Origin: an uncultured Clostridia bacterium
GTDB taxonomy: Bacteria; Bacillota; Clostridia; Peptostreptococcales; Anaerovoracaceae
NCBI GenBank assembly: GCA_934256595.1
Contig: CAKQOW010000037.1
Span: forward strand, 1-23,758
Direction: 5' to 3'
Length of the DNA: 23,758 nucleotides
The notes under the pieces are model-generated. The model searched no databases. It was not told the origin of the DNA and saw nothing but the letters and a program-made list of their open reading frames with translations. Positions 15,010 through 21,908 of the stretch are shown here, one piece after another (positions within the stretch are counted from its first letter, which is position 1; each line of letters begins with the position of its first letter). The position numbers and the translations under genes were made by a program.

Positions 15010-15942
15010 ATGCTGTTATCAGAAAAAATATTGATGCTGAGAAAAAAACAGGGGTGGTCACAGGAAGAGTTTGCCGAAAAGCTGGGTGTTTCAAGACAGT
15101 CCGTATCAAAATGGGAAAGTGCTTCCGCATCACCTGATATATCAAAACTGGTTGAGATTGCAGATATATTCGGCGTGTCTACAGATTATCTTTTAAAGGA
15201 CTCGGATAACCCGGTTCCTGTTTCAGACAATACTAAAACACTGTCTTTAAAAGATGCGCAGGGATTTATTGAAGATAAAAGTACAGCAGGAAACAAAACC
15301 GCTCTGGGAGTGCTGATGTGCATACTCGCGCCTGTGCTGCTTATTGCGTCAAGCTGCTCATTTATGCCAAAGGCTGCTATGCCCATATCGCTGATTATAT
15401 TGTTTGCGCTTGTCTGCGCGGCGGTGATACAGTTTATACTCACCTCACAGTATCTGAAAAAATATAAATTCCTTGATGAAGTGGATTTCACTCTTGAGCC
15501 TGCCGCTCAAAAGTACATACAGAGCGAAAAACGATCTTATGAAAAAACAGCTACAAGAGGACTTATTGCAGGGGTTCTGCTTTGTATAACAAGTCCGGTT
15601 CCGCTGATTATATCTTCATTCTTTGATGCCGGTGATGATGTGTATATACTGCTCACCTCGCTGCTGTTTGTAATTGTTGCTGCCGGGGTGTGTATACTCA
15701 TACATTCGGGAAGTAAAATGAGCGCTTTTAATCAGCTTCTCTGCGAGGAGGACTTCTCTCCAAAGCAGGCTGAAGAGAACAAAAAAGTAGGAAAAATAGC
15801 GGGTATATACTGGCCTGCAGTAACTGCTTTGTATCTTGCTGTAAGTTTTCTAACTAACAGATGGGATTTTTCATGGATAATATGGCCTGTGGCAGCTCTC
15901 ATATTTGCCGCGGTAAGCTCTGCAGTAAAGGACAAAAAATAA
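15010..15942 (+). CDS. XRE-family regulator with six-TM membrane domain
   Basis: A 310-residue protein with an N-terminal Cro/C1-type helix-turn-helix at about 5-62 (LRKKQGWSQEEFAEKLGVSRQSVSKWE, then LVEIADIFGVSTDYLL). A linker leads to a hydrophobic part with about six membrane segments (97-117, 122-145, 184-205, 210-232, 262-282, 288-304). Such HTH-membrane fusions are common in Clostridia, with ligand and targets usually unknown; a membrane-tethered repressor or activator is the simplest reading. An open frame extends upstream to 14791, but it would overlap the CoA-transferase and its terminator. ATG 15010 is chosen because it has GGAGG at 14995-14999 and begins with a normal XRE N-terminus. 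It has its own promoter and is separated from the neighbour upstream by a terminator. Confidence 0.88.
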   Translation: MLLSEKILMLRKKQGWSQEEFAEKLGVSRQSVSKWESASASPDISKLVEIADIFGVSTDYLLKDSDNPVPVSDNTKTLSLKDAQGFIEDKSTAGNKTALGVLMCILAPVLLIASSCSFMPKAAMPISLIILFALVCAAVIQFILTSQYLKKYKFLDEVDFTLEPAAQKYIQSEKRSYEKTATRGLIAGVLLCITSPVPLIISSFFDAGDDVYILLTSLLFVIVAAGVCILIHSGSKMSAFNQLLCEEDFSPKQAEENKKVGKIAGIYWPAVTALYLAVSFLTNRWDFSWIIWPVAALIFAAVSSAVKDKK

Positions 15943-15968
15943 GGAGAATATTCTCTGCAAACAAACAG

Positions 15969-15987
15969 CCCCTCGATATTCGAGGGG
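15969..15987. terminator. Bidirectional terminator between XRE and surface-protein genes
   Basis: An 8-bp GC-rich stem, CCCCTCGA and TCGAGGGG around a 3-nt loop, lies between two convergent genes. On the minus strand it is followed by CTGTTTGTTT, and on the plus strand by TTATCTGTT, so it probably serves both, better for the minus strand. A small palindrome, GAGAATATTCTC, precedes it at 15944-15955. Confidence 0.7.
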
Positions 15988-16033
15988 TTATCTGTTCATT
16001 AATCAACCAGTAAAACAATCTTATTATTTTACT

Positions 16034-19000
16034 TTATTCTGACATTGCACTAATAGTCACTGTTGAGCCTGTATAACTTTCTGCGTTAATTGTTGACCAT
16101 GATTGACCATTAATTGTTGCTAATGGTTGATACTTAATAGTAATGATATTATCGCCCCTGTACGGACCAAATGCACCTACTACGCTACTGCCGTTATATG
16201 CATTTATTGTTACATTACATCCATCATAAAGCAGCAGTGCTATAGAGCTGCTATCATATCCTTTAATTGCTCCGTGATTGTTAATAGCAATAGTACTAGC
16301 TGACTCGTTCCAGATTGTATGACCTGCAGTTTTTCTCTCAATAGTAGCCCCGTTATTATTGTTAATTGTTATATTAGCGGTACATCCTACTGAATAAATG
16401 CATTCCATACTTCCGTTGTTTTCGATTGTATACTTTCCTTTAGCTCCATATTCAATAGCGGCACTTTGTAAAGTACCATTATTAACTACTGTATTATTAT
16501 TCCCGGCCAAGGTTACTTTTGACATAGTCGTATTTTCTGCAACAGTAATTGTATTGCCAGTACCGCCAAATGTTAATGCCTTAGTTCCTGATACTGTCTG
16601 ATTCAGGCCGTTTAAATTAATTGTTTTCAGAGTATCTGTTAATTCAATGCTGTCGCATATTTTCTTATTTGAAGATACAAACTCTACAGGTGCAGGCACA
16701 GTTAAAGTACCTGTAGTATCAGTTACTGTTATGTTCTTCAGAATAAGTGTCTTGCCAGTACCAACTGCTCCTGCAATCCGCGTGTTTAATTCGGCAACAT
16801 TTTTAAATTCTTCATCTGCAATTGTCAATTGCGATATACTTGATGAAATATCATAGCACTTTGAAGGCTCTGCTTTATTTTCTAATTTACCCGTATTACT
16901 GCAGGCAATAGCAGGAATTTTTTCTGTTATACAAATACCTGCAACGCCATTTACATATGCTGATGCAGTTATATTTCCTGAATTGCTGCAACGATATACC
17001 GCTTTTACCCAGTCACCTGCCTGACCAATAATACCACAGGCATAATTGCAATCACCAGCGTTAATATCACCTTCATTTGTACACTTTATAATTATACTTT
17101 GAAGGCCATCACAAGATCCTGCATTGGCTACAATACCGGCAATTGGGTAACCACCACCATTTTTTCCGTTCTCTGTCCAATTAACTGTAGCTCTATTTGT
17201 GCAGTTTTTGATTATTACTAAATGGTCCTCTCCATCGTTTCCTCTTTGGATATTTGACACAATACCTGCTATAGAATGCTTGGAACCAGTAATTGTAACA
17301 TCAGCACCTGTTTCCAGTTCATTATAAATCATATTTCTGCCGGAAACTCCAACAACACCTGCTATTTTGCCCGCTTGAGTATGATTATCATCAACTGTAC
17401 CATTTAAAACCTTTATTCTACTGATATATGCATTTTCAGCCCAGCCAATTGCTGCTGCACCGTATTCACCAGTAATAACATTGAAGTTTTTGATTGTAAA
17501 GTTTTTAATTACGGTTTTAAACAGATCTTCGGAATATGTACCATCCTTTAATGTATAATTTTCTTCATCCAATACTTCCGAAGCGGTTGTTTTATAGCTT
17601 GCGCCCTCAGTAACACCAACTACCTTACCAAACAAGCCATTATATGAATCGTCAGAATTAATGACTAGGTTTGAAATAGTATGTCCATTTCCATCAAATA
17701 CACCTGAAAATTGATGTGTAGCAGTTCCGATCGGAGTCCAATCTTTGTTACCTAAATCAATATCAGCGCTTAACTTGAATGCTGCCTTGCTAAAGTCTGC
17801 ATCCTTACCGCTGTTAACTAAATCTCTGAATATGGATAATTCATCTGCAGATGAAATTACATACGGAGCTTCTGCAGTTCCTTTTCCTGATAATGAAGCT
17901 TTTTTGATAATTGTATTCAATGTATCATTTCCAGTTTCTGAATTTCCAGCAAGAGTATCTGACGTTGCTTCATTAACTGCATTTGCAACAGTAGCATTTG
18001 TTTCTTTTGTTAATACAACGTTGCCGCCATGCTTTTTATCGCTAATAGCATCATTTGTCGCATATGCATTTTCAATAGCGCCGCCTGCTTCTTTATTTAC
18101 CTTAACACTTCCTGCTGCACCTGTTGCATATAAAGTGTTTATTCTTGCATTGTCTTTAACAATGAGATGACCTGCTGCAAGTCTTGCAAAAGCTATCGTT
18201 CCATATTCATAATATGAATTATTTGCAACAGCCTTAACATCTAATATCTTAGCATTGCCGTAGTGATGAACCGCATCGTTAGGTGCATTAATTACCAGAT
18301 TTCCGCCATTAGTTCGTATAATGACTTCCTGTGCATCACCGCTGTTTGTATAAGTAACGGTATCATTATTAAGAGCAATACTGCCTTTACCAACTTCTGA
18401 TGCTGCATCTAATGGAACTATTTTAGCAGGCTGTCCGTTTTTAAGCACTGTAATGTAAGGTGCATCTGTTCCTGCAAGTACATTACCACATCTGCATTTC
18501 CATTCACCATCTGACTGAATACTGTAGCTGTGTGTATGCACTGCTGACGGTGATGATGCTTTTTCCCACTTTGCATACAGAGTTGTATTTGCAGTTACCT
18601 TATCTGTATCAAAATTCCAAGGTGTAGTGAATGTACTTTCCTTATACCAGCCTTTAAATACATAGCCATCCGCAACCGGAGCAGCAGGAACTGAAACAGT
18701 TTCCCCTGTTTTTACAGTCTGCTTATCAATTGCGCTGCCATGTCCCTGCATATCAAATATTACATCATAAGCTGATGCAGCTGGCGTATCCTCTTTTGTC
18801 ACTGTAACTAAAGTTCTTACATATACTCCGCTTGGCGCAACCGCATATACATAAGCTTTACCGTCAGCATTTGCTGTTATATTACCGGCTTTATCAACTG
18901 TTGCTATATCTTTTGCTGAAGAATAATATCTGATCTTTGATACATATCCCTTGTATAGCATTGGCTTTTTAGAACTCTTTTTAGTAATTTTAGCCCCCAT

Positions 19001-19459
19001 ACTAAATGTCTGTCCCTGTGTAAGAGTTGCCTCTTTTGCAGCAGCCTTCACAGCTGCAGCATTACTTTTTTTATAGGTTTTGCCGGCAATATAAATCTTT
19101 GGTGAGGAAGCTATATACTTTTTGTTTCCTGATACAATTTTGTATGCCTTAACCTTATAAGTATAAACAGCTTTGTTTTTCAGATTTTTCTTAGTCATTG
19201 ATAAGCTGTTTTTACAGGTTTTGACTTTCTTTAAATCGTTTCCGGATTTTGCAAAGAATACATCATAACCCTTTGCTTCGGAAACTTTTGTCCACGAGAT
19301 TGTTTGTTTACCATCTAACGCTTTGCCCTTGACCATCAGCAAAGTCTCAGCAGGTATATCTGCTGTACCCTCTGCATTAGGCTCTGCAGCAAATACTCCC
19401 ATAGGTATCATCGCCACTATCATAGCCATACTTATGACTATTGCCAATAACTTCTTCAT
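16034..19459 (-). CDS. Large secreted beta-helix surface protein (adhesin-like)
   Basis: A 1141-residue exported protein. Residues 1-24 form a signal peptide ending in GVFA. Modules in order: a Lys-rich fibronectin-III-like domain (about 40-125, ISWTKVSEAKGYDVFF...YTYKVKAYK); a bacterial Ig-like domain (about 145-222, ATVDKAGNITANADGKAYVYAVA); an InlB-type B-repeat (about 230-299, VIFDMQGHG...FKGWYKE...LYAKWEKA); and a short His/Cys stretch (308-327, HTHSY...WKCRCGN) resembling a small zinc-binding ribbon. After this come long stretches of beta-strand turns typical of right-handed beta-helices, including a GLUG-like part (about 525-860: YVISSADELSIFRDLVN, ADIDLGN..WTPIG, FSGVFDGNGHTISNL) and an Asn-rich part (about 930-1135). 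No LPxTG motif, SLH repeats or C-terminal membrane anchor is seen, so attachment is unknown or the protein is released. An adhesin or matrix role is inference. The gene is visibly AT-richer than its neighbours. Expression appears controlled by a G-tract promoter and a c-di-GMP riboswitch. Confidence 0.85.
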   Translation of the reverse strand: MKKLLAIVISMAMIVAMIPMGVFAAEPNAEGTADIPAETLLMVKGKALDGKQTISWTKVSEAKGYDVFFAKSGNDLKKVKTCKNSLSMTKKNLKNKAVYTYKVKAYKIVSGNKKYIASSPKIYIAGKTYKKSNAAAVKAAAKEATLTQGQTFSMGAKITKKSSKKPMLYKGYVSKIRYYSSAKDIATVDKAGNITANADGKAYVYAVAPSGVYVRTLVTVTKEDTPAASAYDVIFDMQGHGSAIDKQTVKTGETVSVPAAPVADGYVFKGWYKESTFTTPWNFDTDKVTANTTLYAKWEKASSPSAVHTHSYSIQSDGEWKCRCGNVLAGTDAPYITVLKNGQPAKIVPLDAASEVGKGSIALNNDTVTYTNSGDAQEVIIRTNGGNLVINAPNDAVHHYGNAKILDVKAVANNSYYEYGTIAFARLAAGHLIVKDNARINTLYATGAAGSVKVNKEAGGAIENAYATNDAISDKKHGGNVVLTKETNATVANAVNEATSDTLAGNSETGNDTLNTIIKKASLSGKGTAEAPYVISSADELSIFRDLVNSGKDADFSKAAFKLSADIDLGNKDWTPIGTATHQFSGVFDGNGHTISNLVINSDDSYNGLFGKVVGVTEGASYKTTASEVLDEENYTLKDGTYSEDLFKTVIKNFTIKNFNVITGEYGAAAIGWAENAYISRIKVLNGTVDDNHTQAGKIAGVVGVSGRNMIYNELETGADVTITGSKHSIAGIVSNIQRGNDGEDHLVIIKNCTNRATVNWTENGKNGGGYPIAGIVANAGSCDGLQSIIIKCTNEGDINAGDCNYACGIIGQAGDWVKAVYRCSNSGNITASAYVNGVAGICITEKIPAIACSNTGKLENKAEPSKCYDISSSISQLTIADEEFKNVAELNTRIAGAVGTGKTLILKNITVTDTTGTLTVPAPVEFVSSNKKICDSIELTDTLKTINLNGLNQTVSGTKALTFGGTGNTITVAENTTMSKVTLAGNNNTVVNNGTLQSAAIEYGAKGKYTIENNGSMECIYSVGCTANITINNNNGATIERKTAGHTIWNESASTIAINNHGAIKGYDSSSIALLLYDGCNVTINAYNGSSVVGAFGPYRGDNIITIKYQPLATINGQSWSTINAESYTGSTVTISAMSE

Positions 19460-19466
19460 TTGTTCA

Positions 19467-19474
19467 CCCTCCTT
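19467..19474 (-). promoter_or_regulatory. Strong ribosome binding site of surface protein
   Basis: AAGGAGGG, a nearly complete anti-16S match, lies 7 nt before the ATG at 19457-19459. It fixes the start, is downstream of the riboswitch terminator, and suggests high translation once transcription reads through. Confidence 0.8.
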
Positions 19475-19514
19475 GTTTCGGTATTTTAATCATTCAAGGG
19501 CTGCTTCTGCCACA

Positions 19515-19541
19515 ATAAAAAGACAAGCCTGTGCCTGTCTT
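19515..19541 (-). terminator. Riboswitch expression-platform terminator
   Basis: On the minus strand AAGACAGGC (19533-19541) pairs with GCTTGTCTT (19520-19528) through 9 bp with one G-U pair and a 4-nt loop. The stem merges into a T-rich tail (TTTTTATT). It sits about 20 nt after the aptamer and some 60 nt before the surface-protein start, so it is placed to control read-through. Confidence 0.8.
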
Positions 19542-19560
19542 GCTGTCGTTATATGTTCCT

Positions 19561-19651
19561 CACCTCTATGTAACTGGCAGCCATACTCAATTGAGCTTCA
19601 GGCCCTATAGCTTTGCGTCTCTGTCTTTCGACAGATTTGCCCTCTTTAGTT
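19561..19651 (-). promoter_or_regulatory. Cyclic-di-GMP class I riboswitch (GEMM-I)
   Basis: The minus-strand RNA matches the c-di-GMP-I aptamer in all its conserved blocks: GGGCAAA (19642-19636), a 5-bp hairpin CTGTC/GACAG closed by a GAAA tetraloop (19634-19621), GACGCAAAGC (19619-19610), GGGCCTGAAG as tetraloop-receptor side (19605-19596), and ATGGCTGCCAGTTAC (19584-19570). By the Vibrio cholerae Vc2 numbering the ligand contacts are all kept: G20 at 19640, A47 at 19613 and C92 at 19570. G at position 20 argues for c-di-GMP; A at that place marks the 3',3'-cGAMP variants. The closing P1 stem is not obvious by eye. An intrinsic terminator follows, so control is probably by transcription elongation. 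Whether ligand turns the gene on or off cannot be decided here. Confidence 0.93.
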
Positions 19652-19661
19652 TTACACTTAA

Positions 19662-19691
19662 AGTATACCCCCCCCCTCGATGCTTTGTCAA
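19662..19691 (-). promoter_or_regulatory. Promoter with nine-G tract in the spacer
   Basis: Minus-strand TTGACA (19686-19691, perfect) and TATACT (19662-19667, 5 of 6) are separated by 18 bp, of which the nine nearest the -10 box (19668-19676) are all G. A T-rich stretch, TTTCTTTTTTTA, lies just upstream and resembles an UP element. Transcription would start near 19655, immediately before the riboswitch. The homopolymer lies where a change of one base alters the -35/-10 spacing. Confidence 0.85.
19668..19676. repeat. Nine-base homopolymeric G/C tract
   Basis: Nine consecutive C on the plus strand (G on the minus). Homopolymer G/C runs of this length are known slipped-strand hotspots and I saw no other run this long in the window. 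Confidence 0.95.
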
Positions 19692-19795
19692 TAAAAAAAG
19701 AAACCCGTCGATTATCAACTACCTAATCAGTCTCCCTGTTAATTTATATATTTTACCCTGCAGTTTTATCAACCTGATATGCCTTTCTGTCAAAG

Positions 19796-19820
19796 AAAAA
19801 AGCAGGTAATTTCCTGCCTT
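19796..19820 (-). terminator. Terminator of amt
   Basis: Minus-strand AAGGCAGG (19813-19820) pairs with CCTGCTTT (19799-19806) over 8 bp with one G-U pair and is followed by a run of T residues and CTTTG. It lies about 140 nt beyond the amt stop. Confidence 0.75.
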
Positions 19821-19957
19821 TTCTCTGTTTTAACGTCGTTTTAATATATATTAAGGAGAGTTGGTTTGCGAGAACCGGGGCTCTGAATATCAAAGCCCCG
19901 CCCCGTCTAAGGATTATGCGCTCGTCATAGTATAACGAGGAAATGTGAATTGCATAT
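19821..19957 (-). other. Structured non-coding stretch after amt
   Basis: Between the amt stop and its terminator are three potential structures: CTCGT...ACGAG (about 19921-19939), GGGGCT...AGCCCC (19877-19898) and a 14-bp AT palindrome TTAATATATATTAA (about 19841-19854). None has a T-tail. They may be parts of the amt 3' untranslated region, a processed small RNA, or nothing. No coding frame with a ribosome binding site is convincing. Confidence 0.35.
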
Positions 19958-21175
19958 CTATTCAAGCCTGTACGCCTCTTCGTGATGAAGCGCGTGATCA
20001 AGCCCTTCAAGCTCTTCCTGTTCACTTACCCTTACAGGTGTGAACTTATTTATTACCTTAAGTATCACAAAAGTAACCACAAACGCGTATGCGCCTGAAA
20101 ATGCCGTCGCTCCCAGCTGAATGAAAAACTGCGAAATGTTTCCCTCAACAAGTCCGCTGACGCCGTTTACCTCCGATACTGCAAACACGCCTATCATTAT
20201 TGCTCCCAGCATGCCGCCTACACCGTGAACGCCCCATACGTCAAGAGCATCGTCCCAGTCCAGTTTTTTTCTGAGAAGCACTGCGAAATAGCATATTACG
20301 CCTGCCATAATGCCCAGTATAAACGCTCCCCACGGTTTGATGTAGCCTGCCGCCGGAGTTATGGTAGCAAGTCCTGCAACCGCTCCCGTAAGCGCGCCTA
20401 CAAAGCTTGGACTCTTGTCTCTTATCCACGAGATTACAAGCCATGTAACCATAGCCACAGAGGCTGTAATATCAGTGTTTACAAATGCAGTGGAAGCAAG
20501 TCCCGTAGCCCCCATAGCTCCGCCTGCGTTGAAACCGAACCAGCCAAACCACAGAAGTCCTGTGCCAAGGGCCACATAGGTTATGTTGTGAGGCTCCACT
20601 GCCGAAGCGCTCATATCCTTTCTCTTGCCTACTACAAATACTGATGCCAGAGCTGCAAGTCCTGCGCTTGCGTGAACTACAATGCCGCCTGCAAAGTCAG
20701 CAGCGCCAAGCTGCGCCAGGAAACCGCCGCCCCATACCCAGTGAGCAAGAGGTACATATACCAGCAGACTCCATATTACAAGAAATATAAGGTAGCTCTT
20801 GAAGTTTACCCTGTCTGCAAACGCCCCTGTTATAAGGGCGGGAGTAATAATTGCAAACATCTGCTGATAACTGAAAAATGTAAGAAACGGTACGGTATCT
20901 CCGTATACGGCATCTGGCTCCATTCCCACACAGTCGAGGAAAGCATATTTAAGGCTTCCTATGATACCGTGGATATCAGGTCCGAATGCCAGTGAGAAAC
21001 CTATAACAAACCATATGATAGTAACTACGCCCATTGATATGAACGACTGCATCATTATTGTTATAACGTTTTTACGTCCTACAAGTCCGCCGTAGAAAAA
21101 TGCAAGACCCGGAGTCATCAGACATACTAACGCTGCACATATTATTACAAAAGAAGTATTACCAGTGTCTATCAT
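19958..21175 (-). CDS. amt: Ammonium transporter
   Basis: Amt/Mep/Rh-family channel for ammonium uptake in the cytoplasmic membrane; 405 residues with about 11 membrane segments. Key residues are present: Asp160 (DFAGG) for ammonium recruitment, Trp in AHWVWGGG, and the twin pore histidines His168 (VVHASAG) and His317 (WGVHGVGG). FFYGGLVGRKN near the N-terminus and GWFGFNAGGA are further family blocks; the Ser at the outer vestibule (Ser219 in E. coli AmtB) is Gly here. An upstream GTG (21184) opens the same frame. ATG 21175 is preferred because AAAGGA is about 10 nt before it but only 1-2 nt from the GTG. No glnK (PII) gene is adjacent, unlike the usual glnK-amtB pair. Instead, genes for an Amt-kinase fusion and its response regulator lie just upstream, suggesting regulation by that pair. 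Confidence 0.95.
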   Translation of the reverse strand: MIDTGNTSFVIICAALVCLMTPGLAFFYGGLVGRKNVITIMMQSFISMGVVTIIWFVIGFSLAFGPDIHGIIGSLKYAFLDCVGMEPDAVYGDTVPFLTFFSYQQMFAIITPALITGAFADRVNFKSYLIFLVIWSLLVYVPLAHWVWGGGFLAQLGAADFAGGIVVHASAGLAALASVFVVGKRKDMSASAVEPHNITYVALGTGLLWFGWFGFNAGGAMGATGLASTAFVNTDITASVAMVTWLVISWIRDKSPSFVGALTGAVAGLATITPAAGYIKPWGAFILGIMAGVICYFAVLLRKKLDWDDALDVWGVHGVGGMLGAIMIGVFAVSEVNGVSGLVEGNISQFFIQLGATAFSGAYAFVVTFVILKVINKFTPVRVSEQEELEGLDHALHHEEAYRLE

Positions 21176-21199
21176 ATTTCTCACTTCCTTTCTAACTAA

Positions 21200-21205
21200 A
21201 GTATA
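21200..21205 (-). promoter_or_regulatory. Possible -10 box of amt
   Basis: Minus-strand TATACT lies directly after the terminator between the response-regulator gene and amt, 25 nt before the amt ATG. No -35 box with proper spacing is visible, as would be expected if an activator such as the neighbouring response regulator is needed. Weak evidence. Confidence 0.3.
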
Positions 21206-21206
21206 G

Positions 21207-21241
21207 AAAAAAAGAGCCTTATTGAAAATACAATAAAACCC
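21207..21241 (-). terminator. Terminator between response regulator and amt
   Basis: On the minus strand an 11-bp stem with several G-U pairs (21231-21241 with 21214-21224, loop of 6 nt) is followed by seven T residues. It lies 22 nt after the response-regulator stop and about 30 nt before the amt start, so it may end the kinase-regulator transcript or allow only partial read-through. Confidence 0.6.
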
Positions 21242-21263
21242 TTAATCTTACGGGGAAAATCCC

Positions 21264-21908
21264 TTAAACTTCAATTATATGATTTCTCACCGCATAAAGC
21301 ACCAGCTCCGTCACGTTCTTGAAATTATGCTTGCGCATAATATTCGCCCTGTGGGTTTCCACGGTTTTCACCGAAATAGAAAGAAAATCCGCAATTTCCC
21401 TGTTGCTGTAGCCCTCTGCAAGAAGCTTTAATATTTCTCTTTCTCTGCCCGAAAGCTCTCTGCTCTGTCTTTCGTTTTCGAGAAATCCCGAAAGCAGCAT
21501 AGGTGAAAGCACTGAGGATATGTATATTTTGCCGCTCATAACGGTACGGATTGCCTGCACCAGCTCTTCAAAAGCGTTTTCTTTGAGTACATAGCCTGAG
21601 GCTCCCGTATTAAAAGCCTCTGCAACCATTTCCTCGTTTTTGTGCATAGTCAGAAATATCACTCTGATATTTTTAAACTCCGACAGGATTTCCTTTGCTG
21701 CCTCAAAGCCGCCCTTTCGCGGCATTGATATGTCCATAAGCACTATATCGGTTTCGCCTCTGATATCATATATACTGCGGCAAAGCTCGATACCGTCTGC
21801 CGCCTGTCCTGTTATCTCGAAGTCCTCTTCCTGTGAAAGCAGCATATTAAGCGACTCTCTGAGCATTTTATGATCATCAGCAAGAAATATTCTGATTTTT
21901 TTGTTCAT
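21264..21908 (-). CDS. NarL/FixJ-family response regulator
   Basis: Two-domain transcription factor of 214 residues. The receiver domain (about 4-120) has the acidic pair in FLADDHK, the phospho-acceptor Asp in VLMDISMPRKGG, Thr in FLTMHKN and Lys in YVLKENA. The C-terminal LuxR-type helix-turn-helix (about 150-210) shows LSGREREILKLLAEGYSNREIADFLSIS followed by VKTVETHRANIMRK. An alternative TTG start exists 18 nt upstream. ATG 21908 is preferred because GGAGG is 9 nt ahead and the receiver begins directly after it. The gene overlaps the end of the kinase gene by 32 bp, so the two are translationally coupled and form a cognate pair. The adjacent amt gene is the obvious candidate target, by inference. 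Confidence 0.95.
   Translation of the reverse strand: MNKKIRIFLADDHKMLRESLNMLLSQEEDFEITGQAADGIELCRSIYDIRGETDIVLMDISMPRKGGFEAAKEILSEFKNIRVIFLTMHKNEEMVAEAFNTGASGYVLKENAFEELVQAIRTVMSGKIYISSVLSPMLLSGFLENERQSRELSGREREILKLLAEGYSNREIADFLSISVKTVETHRANIMRKHNFKNVTELVLYAVRNHIIEV

Noticed and set aside
19561..19651. 3',3'-cGAMP (GEMM-Ib) riboswitch
   Set aside because: The discriminating position equivalent to Vc2 residue 20 is G, not A, which favours c-di-GMP.
19753..20025. Basic 90-residue frame overlapping the end of amt
   Set aside because: It overlaps the amt end in another frame, crosses the amt terminator and has no ribosome binding site.
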